Counted from the first letter of the stretch, positions 8,241 to 17,407 are shown. The stretch is DNA of 64,000 bases from Candidatus Kouleothrix ribensis (GCA_016722075.1 JADKGW010000001.1:372001-436000), one strand, 5' to 3'. A program made the numbers and translations. Notes: a model not told the origin generated them from the letters alone.

Positions 8241-8619
8241 GATCCCTCCGAAATCGCAATCAAGCGCCACCCGCACAAGGCGGGCGTGCCTGGCCAGGTT
8301 CTGGCTTCCTCAGTCGGGGGTGTCACGCGGCGTGGTGTGACGGTCTGCGCACGGGCATGATGCGAGAGCAGCTCGTAGCTCGTGGCTCAGCATAGCATCG
8401 CGGCTGGCCGCGCGCAAGCGTTTGCGGCGGCTTGGGCAGGCTAATTGGTGGGCTTGAGAGGTTCTTGTAATCTTGGGGCCGCTGGCGATTGTACGCAGCG
8501 AGTCCAGCTCTGCTGGAATGTGATCTGGTTGTGCCCAGCCTGACGATCAGGCCTGGTGCAGCGCACCCGCTCGTCCACCGGCGTATCAGGCAGCTCGTAG
8601 CGCGCTGGCCGTGGCCGGG
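8241..8619. other. Gene-free interval upstream of the STAND gene
   Basis: No coding region is supported. The segment should hold the minus-strand promoter of the STAND gene. Nothing repeat-like or terminator-like stands out. Confidence 0.4.
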
Positions 8620-10239
8620 CTATAGCGCGCGTGTGGTCAGCACCTGGCCGCGCGCGTGCGGGCCTGGGCGCACATCGAACAACGCCAGCAGTGTCGGCAC
8701 AATATCGTAGATCGTCGCGCCGTCGAGCTCGCGCCCGCCGCCGGGCTGCTGCGGGTCGTACAGCACGAACATGCCATCGGGCGAGTCGCAGGCCGAGTCG
8801 AGCGCGTCGGCCTGGGCGGTGAGCCAGGTGTTGCGCTGGCCGACGATCGCGCTGGTGCGCCAGCCCGGCTCGCGGCCGATCAGCAGCAGGTCGGGGGCAA
8901 TCCCCGACACCGTGCTGTACAGCTCGGCCGGGCGGCGCGCGTCGAAGGCCGGCGCGTCGGCACGCGCGCCCGTGGGCAGGCGTAATGCCTGCAGCCGCGC
9001 CGCCAGGCTTGCCAGCAGCGCGGCAGCCTGGTCGGCCGGCACGGCGCCATGTGGTTCGCGCCCGGCCAGATTGAGATAGATCGTGCCGTTATCGGCGGCC
9101 CACGCGCGTGTGCCAGCCCAGTCGACGGCGCACTCGGCCAGTGGGGTGGGCCGGGCTGGCGCCGCGAGCAGCCGCAGCTCGCCCTGGTCGATCAGCCAGT
9201 CGTTCAGCGCCAGCTCGCCATCGAGCGCCTGGGCGCCACAGGCCGACACCACCGCCACAATCGTCTGATCATCGACCAGCTCGAGCAGATCGCCGATCTG
9301 TTCATCGATGAACTGGTAGAACGCGCTGATCGCCGTGGCGAAAGGGTGGCCGGGCCGATAGCGCAGGTGTGTCACGTCGAGCGCGTGCCAGAGCGCGCGC
9401 TGCACCGTGGCGATGCCGCTGTCGTAGAGCACAAAGCAGTCGTAGCTCGTGCGTGCCAGCATGCGCCGGGCCAGCCGGAAGCGCTGTTCGGCCTGGCTAT
9501 AGGCATTGCCGATGATCCGGTCGAGATCATCGCCGCCTGCCGGCTGGCTGGCCGGCTCGTCGGAGCGCCACAGCTCGACCTGGCGTTGGAACGAGGCCGG
9601 CGCGGTATCGGCCTGGTCGCCGATGATCTGGCCGTTGATCGGCGCGACCGGGCTGGTGGCCGGCACGGCGAGTACTGCCACGCGCTTGCCGGCGCGCCCT
9701 AGCGTCTCCCACACGCGCGAGGCGCGCACGGCCCGGCTGTCGACGCGCATAGGCGCGGCGTAGCTGCGGTTGGGCCGCTGGGCCGGCGCATACACTCCGA
9801 GCTGGCCGGGATCGAGGCCGCTGAACAGGCTGAGCCATGCGGGCAGGCTGGCCCAGGGCGTGCTGCTGCGCAGCCGCCCGCGCAGGCCGCGCTCGGTCAG
9901 CAGCTCGATCGTGCGCAGCTGTGTGCGCCACGCGCCAAGCGCCAGCTCGGGTGTCGCGCCGTCGAGCGCAATCACCAGCAGGCGGCGATCGGCGCCGCCG
10001 CCGCCGTGCCAGGTGTCTGCCAGCGTGCTCGATCCAACCTCGCGCGCGCGGCCCTGCTCGGCGGCATCGGCGCCCTCGGCGGCGCGGCGGCGCTGCGCAG
10101 CGTCCTGCTCCGATCGCTTCTGCTGATCGGTGGCTGCATCCTTGCTAATATCGCTGCCCTTGCTGGGGTCGCTGCCGGTTGTGCTGGTCGTCGCCGTCTT
10201 GGCGATCTCGTCGCCGGAGTCTTGCGCAATGCTGTTCAT
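8620..10239 (-). CDS. AlkP-superfamily phosphodiesterase/phosphomutase-like protein with degenerate metal site
   Basis: The 539-residue protein has a low-complexity, charged N-terminus (residues 1-80) and then an alkaline-phosphatase-superfamily core starting LLVIALDGATPEL, with the family's first metal Asp at about 93. The STPWASLPAWLSLFSGLDPG stretch aligns with the nucleophile segment, placing a Ser where Thr is usual. The later SDHG metal motif is replaced by SACG, and the His of the PGxHG loop is Leu, so normal two-metal catalysis is doubtful. ATG 10239 (MNSIAQDSGDEIAK) is preferred over an earlier in-frame start. It lies 120 bp downstream of a sigma-like gene on the same strand. The role is unknown. 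Confidence 0.7.
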   Translation of the reverse strand: MNSIAQDSGDEIAKTATTSTTGSDPSKGSDISKDAATDQQKRSEQDAAQRRRAAEGADAAEQGRAREVGSSTLADTWHGGGGADRRLLVIALDGATPELALGAWRTQLRTIELLTERGLRGRLRSSTPWASLPAWLSLFSGLDPGQLGVYAPAQRPNRSYAAPMRVDSRAVRASRVWETLGRAGKRVAVLAVPATSPVAPINGQIIGDQADTAPASFQRQVELWRSDEPASQPAGGDDLDRIIGNAYSQAEQRFRLARRMLARTSYDCFVLYDSGIATVQRALWHALDVTHLRYRPGHPFATAISAFYQFIDEQIGDLLELVDDQTIVAVVSACGAQALDGELALNDWLIDQGELRLLAAPARPTPLAECAVDWAGTRAWAADNGTIYLNLAGREPHGAVPADQAAALLASLAARLQALRLPTGARADAPAFDARRPAELYSTVSGIAPDLLLIGREPGWRTSAIVGQRNTWLTAQADALDSACDSPDGMFVLYDPQQPGGGRELDGATIYDIVPTLLALFDVRPGPHARGQVLTTRAL

Positions 10240-10359
10240 GGTGACCCCTAGCGCTGTCGCATGTGTCAACCAGTACTTTACCAGCAGCGCGCGCGGATTG
10301 CAACCGGGTGCGTTGTTTTTGGTTTTTACCGAATGTGCAGGGCTGTGTGCCCCAGCCGG

Positions 10360-10974
10360 CTACCAATCGCGGTGCAGCCGCTGGATCTCGGGGTTGCGCT
10401 TGAGCCGCTCGAAGAAGTTGCGCTTGGCGGTGTAGATCTGGCCGACATTCGCGAACAGCTGCGGGTGGCGCGCCAGGATCGCGCTGGGCCGCAGGCCGTA
10501 CATACAGCCCTCGACGAGAATGACCCGCTCCTGCTGATTGTGCGTCTGGCTCCCAACCATGCGCCACAGCTCGTGGCAGCTGAGCTGCTCGATCACCACT
10601 TGCTCGGGCGTAGAGTCCTCGCCGGCCTCGATCGCCTGCGAGAGCTGCTCGTGCAGCTTCTCGCTGCGGGCGCAGTCGATCACTGCGGTGGTGACACACA
10701 TGCGCAGGTAGGCCAGCAGCGCCCCAAGCGTCGGGATCTTGGCGAAGCGGTCGGGTGTCAGCGCCGACCAGGCCCGCGCGAACGCCAGGTCGGCAATATC
10801 GTCGCGCCGGTCGGGGATGATCGCGCTGGCACTACAGCGGCCGGCCCATGCGATCAGCATGGCCCGGTAGCGCGCCGTGCCCTCGGCCCAGGCCTGGTCG
10901 TCGCGCTCGACGATCGCGCGGCGGAACAGCTCATACCCGTCGATGTTGGTGTGCGTGACGCATTGCGTGTGCAT
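10360..10974 (-). CDS. Sigma-70-family (ECF-like) RNA polymerase sigma factor, diverged
   Basis: The 204-residue protein has a sigma-2-like N-terminal half (FRRAIVERDDQAWAEGTARY, later IADLAFARAWSAL and LGALLAYLRMCVTTAVIDCA, matching the conserved helices that contact core polymerase and the -10 region). The C-terminal helical region (HNQQERVILVEGCMYGLRPS, then FANVGQIYTAKRNFFERLKR) sits where sigma-4 is expected. It resembles the sigma gene at 15826-16506 in layout. ATG 10974 has a strong AGGAGG. Same-strand neighbours are the S8 protease gene upstream and the AlkP-like gene downstream, so it may be part of one operon. Sigma function is inferred from pattern, not from a clear motif. Confidence 0.65.
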   Translation of the reverse strand: MHTQCVTHTNIDGYELFRRAIVERDDQAWAEGTARYRAMLIAWAGRCSASAIIPDRRDDIADLAFARAWSALTPDRFAKIPTLGALLAYLRMCVTTAVIDCARSEKLHEQLSQAIEAGEDSTPEQVVIEQLSCHELWRMVGSQTHNQQERVILVEGCMYGLRPSAILARHPQLFANVGQIYTAKRNFFERLKRNPEIQRLHRDW

Positions 10975-11125
10975 GAACCCTCCTGTGATATCCGCAGCGG
11001 CGCGGGCCTGGGGGCCGCGCGTCGCTGATTTCCGGCCTTCACCTGTATAAATACCAGGCCGGCGGATTTATCACAGCAGCATGCGCCGGGTTTACGACCA
11101 GCGTGCAAAGATTGGCCCTGGCCGC

Positions 11126-12730
11126 TTAGCCGCTGCCCGCGCCGGGCGCGCCGGTTGGGGCAAATCCTAGCTTGACCTGGTCAGCAATACTGGCAGGGCT
11201 CAACCCGTCGCATAGCAGTGTCGCCACGGCGGCGGTTACGATGGGCGTGGCGAACGAGGTGCCGGCCCAACGCGCCAGCCCCAGCTGGTTCGGCGTTCGG
11301 TCGGGAAAGGCGCCAATATACGCGCCGATCGCGCCATACTCCGGGTCGGCAACCTCGCCGATCGCGTTGCCGCCAAAGGCCTGCACGCCATCAATCACCG
11401 GGCGGTCGGGCTGGTTGCTATAGATCGCTTCCGAGCCGTCGTAGTTGCGCGCCGCCACGCCGAGCACGCTCGGGTAGGCCGCCGGGAAGCGGGCGGCCGG
11501 GTGGAACGGCTGCGGCGTGCCGGTGACGGGATCTGGCCGCAAGACGCCATCGTTGCCCGAGGCTGCGACGATCTCGACCCCCGCCTGGTGCTTGAGGAAA
11601 TCGCAGACGATCGCGAGCGGCTCGACGATGCGGTTGAGCTCGGCTTCGTCGGCAACCATGTTGCCATTGTCGTCGATCAGGTAGCGCTGCCAGAATGGGT
11701 CGAGCTCGATCAGCAGCTTGAGCGAGTCGCTGTCGGCCTGAGCGGTATCGAGGAACAGGCTGGCATTCACCACGACGTGCGCGCACGGGTTGGCCAGCGC
11801 ATAGTCGGCGGCGCGCGCAAAGCCGCTGGCGATCGTTTCGAGCGTGCCTACGCCATATGGGTTCAACACCTCGATCAGGTGCAGCCGGGCGGCGGGCGCA
11901 TACTGGTTAATGATGCTGGCGACAAACAGCCCATGATCCGACATGACATAGTTGTGCTCGGGTAAGAAGGCGTTGACCACGTCGAGCAGGTGGGAATGGC
12001 CGGCATACTGGATGCGCAGCTGGTCGTGGATGTAGCCGAGCGCCCCGGCCGGCCCGATCAGCGCATCCAGCAGCTGGTTGTGGTCGCTGCCGCTGCGCAA
12101 TGGCGCTTCGACCCATTTCCAGTATGCTCGGCGCAGGTCGAGCTCGCATGGCGCGGTGTCGAGGATGAAGATGTCGGTGCATTGGCCACGCTGTGCCAGG
12201 GGCTGGCTGCCGCAGAGTGACTCGGGCATGGCGGGCGGCGGGCTGATCAGCGCCGGCACCACGGGCCGGGCGCCTGGCCCGCCGGAGCCATTGTTTTCGC
12301 CGGCCCCGCCGGCAAGCCAGTTGGGAGTCACCGATTGGAAGGCAAAGGTCGCGTGCCGATCGAGCCCGTGCTCGTTGAAGCGCAGGCGTAGCAGATCGAT
12401 GTAGCGCAGCGCGATCTGCTCGTCGTAGATCGCGGGGATGGCGATGAATACCAGCGAGTAGGCCTGGCCGTCGTCGGTGCGCTCGCGGGCGAATTTGCTG
12501 CGATCGAAGGTCACCACGCGCTCGGGCGTCAGGTAGATCGCGAGCGGTTGGTCGAAGCCTAGATCCGGGACATTGCGCAGCAGTGCCTTGTACTCTTCGA
12601 TCTGGTTGATGATCGCGGTCGCCGTGAGGCCTGGCCGGTGCCGAATGAACAGGCTGATTTCGCCGCGGGCAAAGTGGATCTGCGGTTCCCGGCGATCGAT
12701 AGCTGGGTCTGTCTGGCTGTGTAGCGACAT
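11126..12730 (-). CDS. S8 family (subtilisin-like) serine protease
   Basis: The 534-residue protein has the subtilisin triad in order: Asp191 in FILDTAP, His266 in SDHGLFVASII and Ser492 in GTSFATPIVTAAVA. The oxyanion Asn lies in VAASGNDG. The first 180 residues form a separate domain of unknown type (HFARGEISLFIRHRPGL onward) that may be an inhibitory or recognition domain. No signal peptide is evident, so it probably acts inside the cell. ATG 12730 has GAGGAG before it. It follows the TPR-CHAT gene by 35 bp on the same strand, which suggests co-transcription of a caspase-like and a subtilisin-like protease. Target proteins are unknown. Confidence 0.88.
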   Translation of the reverse strand: MSLHSQTDPAIDRREPQIHFARGEISLFIRHRPGLTATAIINQIEEYKALLRNVPDLGFDQPLAIYLTPERVVTFDRSKFARERTDDGQAYSLVFIAIPAIYDEQIALRYIDLLRLRFNEHGLDRHATFAFQSVTPNWLAGGAGENNGSGGPGARPVVPALISPPPAMPESLCGSQPLAQRGQCTDIFILDTAPCELDLRRAYWKWVEAPLRSGSDHNQLLDALIGPAGALGYIHDQLRIQYAGHSHLLDVVNAFLPEHNYVMSDHGLFVASIINQYAPAARLHLIEVLNPYGVGTLETIASGFARAADYALANPCAHVVVNASLFLDTAQADSDSLKLLIELDPFWQRYLIDDNGNMVADEAELNRIVEPLAIVCDFLKHQAGVEIVAASGNDGVLRPDPVTGTPQPFHPAARFPAAYPSVLGVAARNYDGSEAIYSNQPDRPVIDGVQAFGGNAIGEVADPEYGAIGAYIGAFPDRTPNQLGLARWAGTSFATPIVTAAVATLLCDGLSPASIADQVKLGFAPTGAPGAGSG

Positions 12731-12765
12731 ACATGCTCCTCGTGCGTACAACCGGCGAATACAGA

Positions 12766-15624
12766 TTATGCCGAAAGTGGGCCGGCATCGCCCATCAGTT
12801 GAAATGCGCCCCAGAAGGCCGGGTGCAGATCAGGCGCCTCGGCCAGCACGGCCCGCTGGGCGGCCCGTAGGGCGGCTGCTTTCGAGCAGCCCATGTGCAG
12901 CGCAGCGTATATCCCCTGCATAAGCGTGATGGTCGTGTCATCGGCGACGCGCCACAGGCTGGTGATCAGCGCGCCCGCACCGGCATACAGGAATCCGCGC
13001 CCCACGCCGATCAGCTCGTCGCCGGCCGCCACGCTGGCCCGGCCCGTCTCGCATGCGCTCAGCACAACCAGCTCGTAGCTCAGGTCGTGCTGCAGCAGAT
13101 CATCGCTGTACAGCTGCCCGTCGGCCAGCTCGATATACGAGAGCTCGGGCTGGTCGAGCCGGTGGCGGCCATGCGCCGCGATATGCAGGATCTGCGCCGG
13201 CGCCTGCTGCAGCACCGCGCGGGTTGCCTCTGCTTCGCAATAATGCCGGCCGCTGAAATAGCGCTGAATAACCTGCCCCTCGGCAGCTGTGTGCCTGAGC
13301 CGCCCTTCCCAGCTGTGGGTCAGGATCGTCGCACCCTGGCGATGCGGCGCGCTGCGCGCGATCAAAGCGGCGGTTGGCAAGGTCACCAGCTCGTACCGCT
13401 CGATCAGGTAGCTGCTGCCGGCGATTAACAGCTGGAACGGCAGATAGTGCAACCTTCCGTAGGGCACGATGATCAGCCGGTTCGCGGCGGCGTAGCGCGC
13501 CTCGAGCGGTGCCAGCAGCAGCGCATACAGCCGCTGCAGCATGCGCCGTGCGATCACGGTGAGGCCGGCAGTTGCCGGGTTGTGCGGCCCGGCCTTCAGC
13601 GCGAAGTCGATATTTGCCTGGAACTGGGCGATCAGCTGGCCGACCGATCCGGCGATCGGCCCGAGCTGGTGCGCGTCGATCCGCCCAGCGTCGAGCGTAA
13701 ATGCCCAGATCGACTCGCCATCGTCGTAATATTCGATCAGCACTGTGTGTGGATCGAGGCAGCCCTGCACCTCGGCCAGGCGCAGCACGCGCCGCTCGGC
13801 CATGTGGTCGATCTCGCCGCATAGGTACAGCCGCTCGGTTGTGTCGCGCAGCGCGCGCGCGCAGTCTGCCAGCTCGCTGCGCGCGCGCGCCGTGTCGATC
13901 GCACACTCTTCGCCGGTGTGATCGACGAGCAGCTCGTGCGCCCGGCGATAGAACCAGTGGTGTTGCTGGCGCAGTAGCTCCAGCCGCTCGAGCAAGGCCT
14001 GGCACTGTGGGTCGGCGCTCGACCAGCGCAGCTGCTCGCGGTTGTCCAGGTGGCTTAGCAACGCCTGCGACTTTGAGTGCTCGAGAGTTTCAAACGCGGC
14101 GCTATGCTGGCCTGCGCGCAAGCGCAGGCGCATCAATCCAGGCAGCGCGTCGCGCTTATCGTCCAGGAACGCCGGGCGCAGGGTGATCGTCAGCCCGCGC
14201 TGCACCCGGTCGATCGTTGCCATTGCTGCGGTGTAGTGGCGTGCTGCGCGGGCCGGCTGCCCATGTGCTTCGGCAATCGTGCCGCCGAGCAGGTGCGCAC
14301 TGTAGCGCAGCGTAGGTGCGTTACAGCGTTTCGCGATCTGCAGCGCCTGCCTGGCCTGCGCCTGGGCCGCCACAAGCTGCCCGCTGGCCAGCAGCGCCTG
14401 GCTCTGCAGCAAAATCGCCTCGGCGGCGCTGAGCTGCTTGCCGGTGGCCTGAAATATGCTGGCGGTGGCGGCGGCGGCCGCCAGCGCGGCGGCGGCATTG
14501 CCGGTTCTGAGCGCGATCTGCCCACGCCGTAGCTGGGCGGTCGCCGCCCAGGCCTGCGCGCCGATGCTGTGGAATAGCTGCTCGGCCTGATCGAGCGTGG
14601 CGCTTGCCGCCGCAAGCGTGCCTTGCCGCGCCTGGGCGGTTGCGAGCAGCACGAGCGTAGCGGCCTCGCGGTATTTCGATCGCACCGCGCGATACACCGC
14701 CGCAACCTCGTGGGCCAGTGTATCCGCCTCGGCATTGCGATTGAGCAACAGCAGGCACTCGATCATGCCGCGGCTCACGTGGGTGGCATCCAGCTCGAGC
14801 CGCTCGGCGCGGTAGATATCGCGCGCGTGGTGCAGCCGCTGGAGCGCCAGGCGATACAGCCCCTGGCCCATCGCGACATAGGCGAGGTTGTGTTCGGCCA
14901 GCGCCATGCCGCGCAGCTCGCCATGCGCGCCAAACAGCGTATGGGCACGCTCGTAGGCGGCGGTCGCCTGCTGGAAATTGCCGATCATTTCGTATGCGTA
15001 GCCGATGCCGATCGATAGTAGGCTGATCTGGCGCTGGCCGCTTTCGCCCAGCTGCTCGGCAATCGTCAGCGCCGCGCCATACATCTCGAGCGCGCGCTGG
15101 TAGTCGCCCAGCGTGGCATAGACAATTGCCGTATTGTTGTTCAGGCCCAGCAGGCGCATCCATTCGTTCGCGCCGGTGAAGATCGCCCGCGCCCGCGCCG
15201 CATCCGCGAGCGCCTCGGCCACATGCGAAAGCTCGACGCTGATCAGCAGCCGCCCGATCCGCGTGCGCGCCCAGCCGATCGCGTCGCCGACCGACTCGAA
15301 CAGCTTGCCGGCCTGGCCTAGCAGATCCCAGGCTTCGACAATATTACCAACGAACTTGAGCGCGTCGCCGCGGGCCATGGTGCCGAGCGCCACCTGCCAG
15401 GTATTGCCGCGCGCCTGCCCGATGGCGATGATCAAGTCGGCGAATTCGATCGATCGGTTGGCGTTGATCCACCAGTGCCGGTCGGCCTCGCCTTTGAGGT
15501 AGTCGGTCAGCGCCGCGGCTTCGGCATCGCTCAGGGGTGCGATCAGCTGCGGCAGTGCCGCCGGCTCGCTGCGAAGCTGCTCGGCCAGCACGGCCGGCTC
15601 ACAGATCTGGAGCGTCTCAGTCAT
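12766..15624 (-). CDS. TPR-repeat protein with C-terminal CHAT (caspase-like) protease domain
   Basis: The 952-residue protein has many TPR-like helical repeats over residues about 60-520 (for example MYGAALTIAEQLGESGQRQI and AYERAHTLFGAHGELRGMAL). The C-terminal third is a CHAT domain, related to caspases and separase. The catalytic pair is visible: His818 in ILHIAAHGRH and Cys858 in VVLSACETG, followed by GRGFLYAGAGALITSLWRV, a hallmark of the fold. In other bacteria TPR-CHAT proteins are activated proteases in cell-death or immune pathways. No signal peptide is seen. It heads the minus-strand set CHAT, S8, sigma, AlkP-like and is divergent from a second sigma gene at 15826, with about 200 bp of shared promoter region. 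Confidence 0.9.
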   Translation of the reverse strand: MTETLQICEPAVLAEQLRSEPAALPQLIAPLSDAEAAALTDYLKGEADRHWWINANRSIEFADLIIAIGQARGNTWQVALGTMARGDALKFVGNIVEAWDLLGQAGKLFESVGDAIGWARTRIGRLLISVELSHVAEALADAARARAIFTGANEWMRLLGLNNNTAIVYATLGDYQRALEMYGAALTIAEQLGESGQRQISLLSIGIGYAYEMIGNFQQATAAYERAHTLFGAHGELRGMALAEHNLAYVAMGQGLYRLALQRLHHARDIYRAERLELDATHVSRGMIECLLLLNRNAEADTLAHEVAAVYRAVRSKYREAATLVLLATAQARQGTLAAASATLDQAEQLFHSIGAQAWAATAQLRRGQIALRTGNAAAALAAAAATASIFQATGKQLSAAEAILLQSQALLASGQLVAAQAQARQALQIAKRCNAPTLRYSAHLLGGTIAEAHGQPARAARHYTAAMATIDRVQRGLTITLRPAFLDDKRDALPGLMRLRLRAGQHSAAFETLEHSKSQALLSHLDNREQLRWSSADPQCQALLERLELLRQQHHWFYRRAHELLVDHTGEECAIDTARARSELADCARALRDTTERLYLCGEIDHMAERRVLRLAEVQGCLDPHTVLIEYYDDGESIWAFTLDAGRIDAHQLGPIAGSVGQLIAQFQANIDFALKAGPHNPATAGLTVIARRMLQRLYALLLAPLEARYAAANRLIIVPYGRLHYLPFQLLIAGSSYLIERYELVTLPTAALIARSAPHRQGATILTHSWEGRLRHTAAEGQVIQRYFSGRHYCEAEATRAVLQQAPAQILHIAAHGRHRLDQPELSYIELADGQLYSDDLLQHDLSYELVVLSACETGRASVAAGDELIGVGRGFLYAGAGALITSLWRVADDTTITLMQGIYAALHMGCSKAAALRAAQRAVLAEAPDLHPAFWGAFQLMGDAGPLSA

Positions 15625-15825
15625 CGTGTACTCGACCTACTGTATTGTTGGAATACCGATGGGTGATGGTGCGGTGCTGCGATCGGGCCGGGGTGTTTGG
15701 TGTGCTCTGTATAGTAAACGTACGAAGTGGTCGAATTCGGGGTTAAGATCTGGTGTACAATAGTAGCTCAACCGCCGCATTCTGGTTTGCTAGGCCATGA
15801 TCGCTAGCCTGGTGGAGGAACGCCT

Positions 15826-16506
15826 ATGAGCGTTGTCGACAGCATGTCGATCGACGAGCTGGCAAGCCTGTGCGCGGCCGAGACTGAGAAGTTCAACCGG
15901 CAGCAGCCTAGCGACATGCAGTTCTGCTTCGAGCTGTTCCGGCGCGCGCTGGCCGGCGGCGCCACCGAGGCGTTCACGCGCGTGTACCGCATCTACGAGC
16001 GCCAGGTGCATAGCTGGATCTATCGCCACCCGCAGTTTCCACTGGCCGGCGAGTCGGCCGAGTTTTTCGCCAGCGCGGCCTGGAGCCGCTTCTTCTTCGC
16101 GTTGCGTGGCGCCAAGTTCGCCGGCTTCCTGGCGCTGCCGCAGGTGCTGGGCTACCTCAAGCAGTGCGTGTTTACGGTGGTGGCGCTGCACATGCGCGAT
16201 CAGCAGCGTGCGCACCTGGCACCGCTCGACCCAACTGCCGATCTCGCCTATCTGCCCGATCTGCAGGCCGGCCTGGCTGCACAGCAGGTCGCGCAGCGGA
16301 TCACGGCCTTGCTGCCCGATCCGCGCGATCGGCTGCTGGCGCATTGCGCATTTGCCCAGGGGCTGCGGCCGCGCGAGATCGTGCAGGCATACCCTGGGCG
16401 CTGGAACGATGAGCGCGCGGTCTCGATCGACCTGTACCGGATCCGCAGGATGCTGCGCGGCGATGCCGAGCTGCGCCAGCTGCTGGGGATCGAGCCAGGC
16501 GAGTAG
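15826..16506 (+). CDS. Sigma-70-family (ECF-like) sigma factor, diverged
   Basis: The 226-residue protein shows a sigma-2-type helical region (FELFRRALAGGATEAFTRVY, then HSWIYRHPQF and FFASAAWSRFFFAL, LGYLKQCVFTVVALHMRD), followed by a sigma-4-like region (ITALLPDPRDRLLAHCAFAQ, GLRPREIVQAYPGRW and a C-terminal helix). Its layout matches the minus-strand sigma at 10360-10974. ATG 15826 is well placed after GGTGGAGGAAC. It is divergent from the CHAT gene and followed by a double zinc-finger protein at 16676, the usual position of an anti-sigma factor. The likely job is to switch on the neighbouring protease genes or an unlinked regulon; this is inference. Confidence 0.7.
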   Translation: MSVVDSMSIDELASLCAAETEKFNRQQPSDMQFCFELFRRALAGGATEAFTRVYRIYERQVHSWIYRHPQFPLAGESAEFFASAAWSRFFFALRGAKFAGFLALPQVLGYLKQCVFTVVALHMRDQQRAHLAPLDPTADLAYLPDLQAGLAAQQVAQRITALLPDPRDRLLAHCAFAQGLRPREIVQAYPGRWNDERAVSIDLYRIRRMLRGDAELRQLLGIEPGE

Positions 16507-16675
16507 CACCCATGCAAAAACCCCGAGATCGCGCGGCCGCTGGGGTAGCTGGCCCGAAGCGCGCCGATCGCGCAGCCGCAATCGTTGATAATTGTGTGGA
16601 TCGTGTATTTATTGTGGTAGGGATGCGCGTGTGTAGAGGCCACGCGCCCGGCGACCCAGCTTGCTCAGGTGAATC

Positions 16676-17401
16676 ATGGACTGTTATGCACCACCACCCC
16701 TAAGCGACGACCAGATTTCCAGCGTGCTCGACGGATTGGCCGGGCCGGAGCTGCTTACGCACCTGGCCGCGTGTGCTGGCTGCACAGCGCGCCTGGCCAG
16801 CGCGCGCACGCTCGAGCGCCGTGTGGCTGCGCGCCTGTATCGCTGGGATTGCCCGCCGCCCGATCGGTTGGCCGAGCACCAGCGCGGCCGGCTGGGGCCT
16901 GAGCAATCGCATGCGATCACCGCGCACCTGGCCGTATGTGTGCGCTGCTCACGCGAGCTGGCCGATCTGCGGGCGCTGCTCGCCGCCGCCGACTCGCCGC
17001 CCGAGGTGTTGCGGCCCACGCCGGCGCCACGCCTGCCGGCCGCCGCGCAGCGCCACAGTGCGCGCCAGCTGCCGCGCCAGCCCGGCGCAGCGCTGCGCGG
17101 CGCCGGCGATGGCCCGATCATGGCCGAGGCCGACGGCGCGACCATCTTCCTCGACATACAGCCAGGCTCACCTGGCCAGGTGTTGCTCCAGGGCCAGCTG
17201 GTGGCCGACGATCAGGCCGGCTGGGCTGGCGCACTGGTCGAGCTACGTCAGGCCGGCCTGCTGGTAGCAACCGCTTTTGTCGACGATCTGGGCAGCTTCT
17301 GGTGCCCAGCCCTGCCGGCCGGCATCTCTGAGCTGTGGATCACCAGCGTGGGGGGGCGCAGGATCACCCTGGCGGGCCTCGACATGCGCAGCGCGGACTG
17401 A
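16676..17401 (+). CDS. Double zinc-finger anti-sigma-like protein, soluble, with C-terminal beta domain
   Basis: The 241-residue product has two HxxxCxxC modules, HLAACAGC and HLAVCVRC, both typical of the anti-sigma zinc-binding (ZAS) helix. The second is followed by RELADLRALLAAA, the normal third helix. A Pro/Ala linker leads to a C-terminal beta-rich domain (residues about 145-241, with GQVLLQGQLVADDQAGWAG). No membrane segment is present, so it is a soluble form. It lies 169 bp after a sigma-like gene, suggesting a sigma/anti-sigma pair. The tandem ZAS arrangement and the C-terminal domain are uncommon. Function is inferred from motifs and position. Confidence 0.65.
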   Translation: MDCYAPPPLSDDQISSVLDGLAGPELLTHLAACAGCTARLASARTLERRVAARLYRWDCPPPDRLAEHQRGRLGPEQSHAITAHLAVCVRCSRELADLRALLAAADSPPEVLRPTPAPRLPAAAQRHSARQLPRQPGAALRGAGDGPIMAEADGATIFLDIQPGSPGQVLLQGQLVADDQAGWAGALVELRQAGLLVATAFVDDLGSFWCPALPAGISELWITSVGGRRITLAGLDMRSAD

Positions 17402-17407
17402 AGTGAG

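Noticed and set aside
11501..11965. Plus-strand frame opposite the S8 protease
   Set aside because: It has no ribosome site or recognisable domain; the minus strand carries the full catalytic triad.
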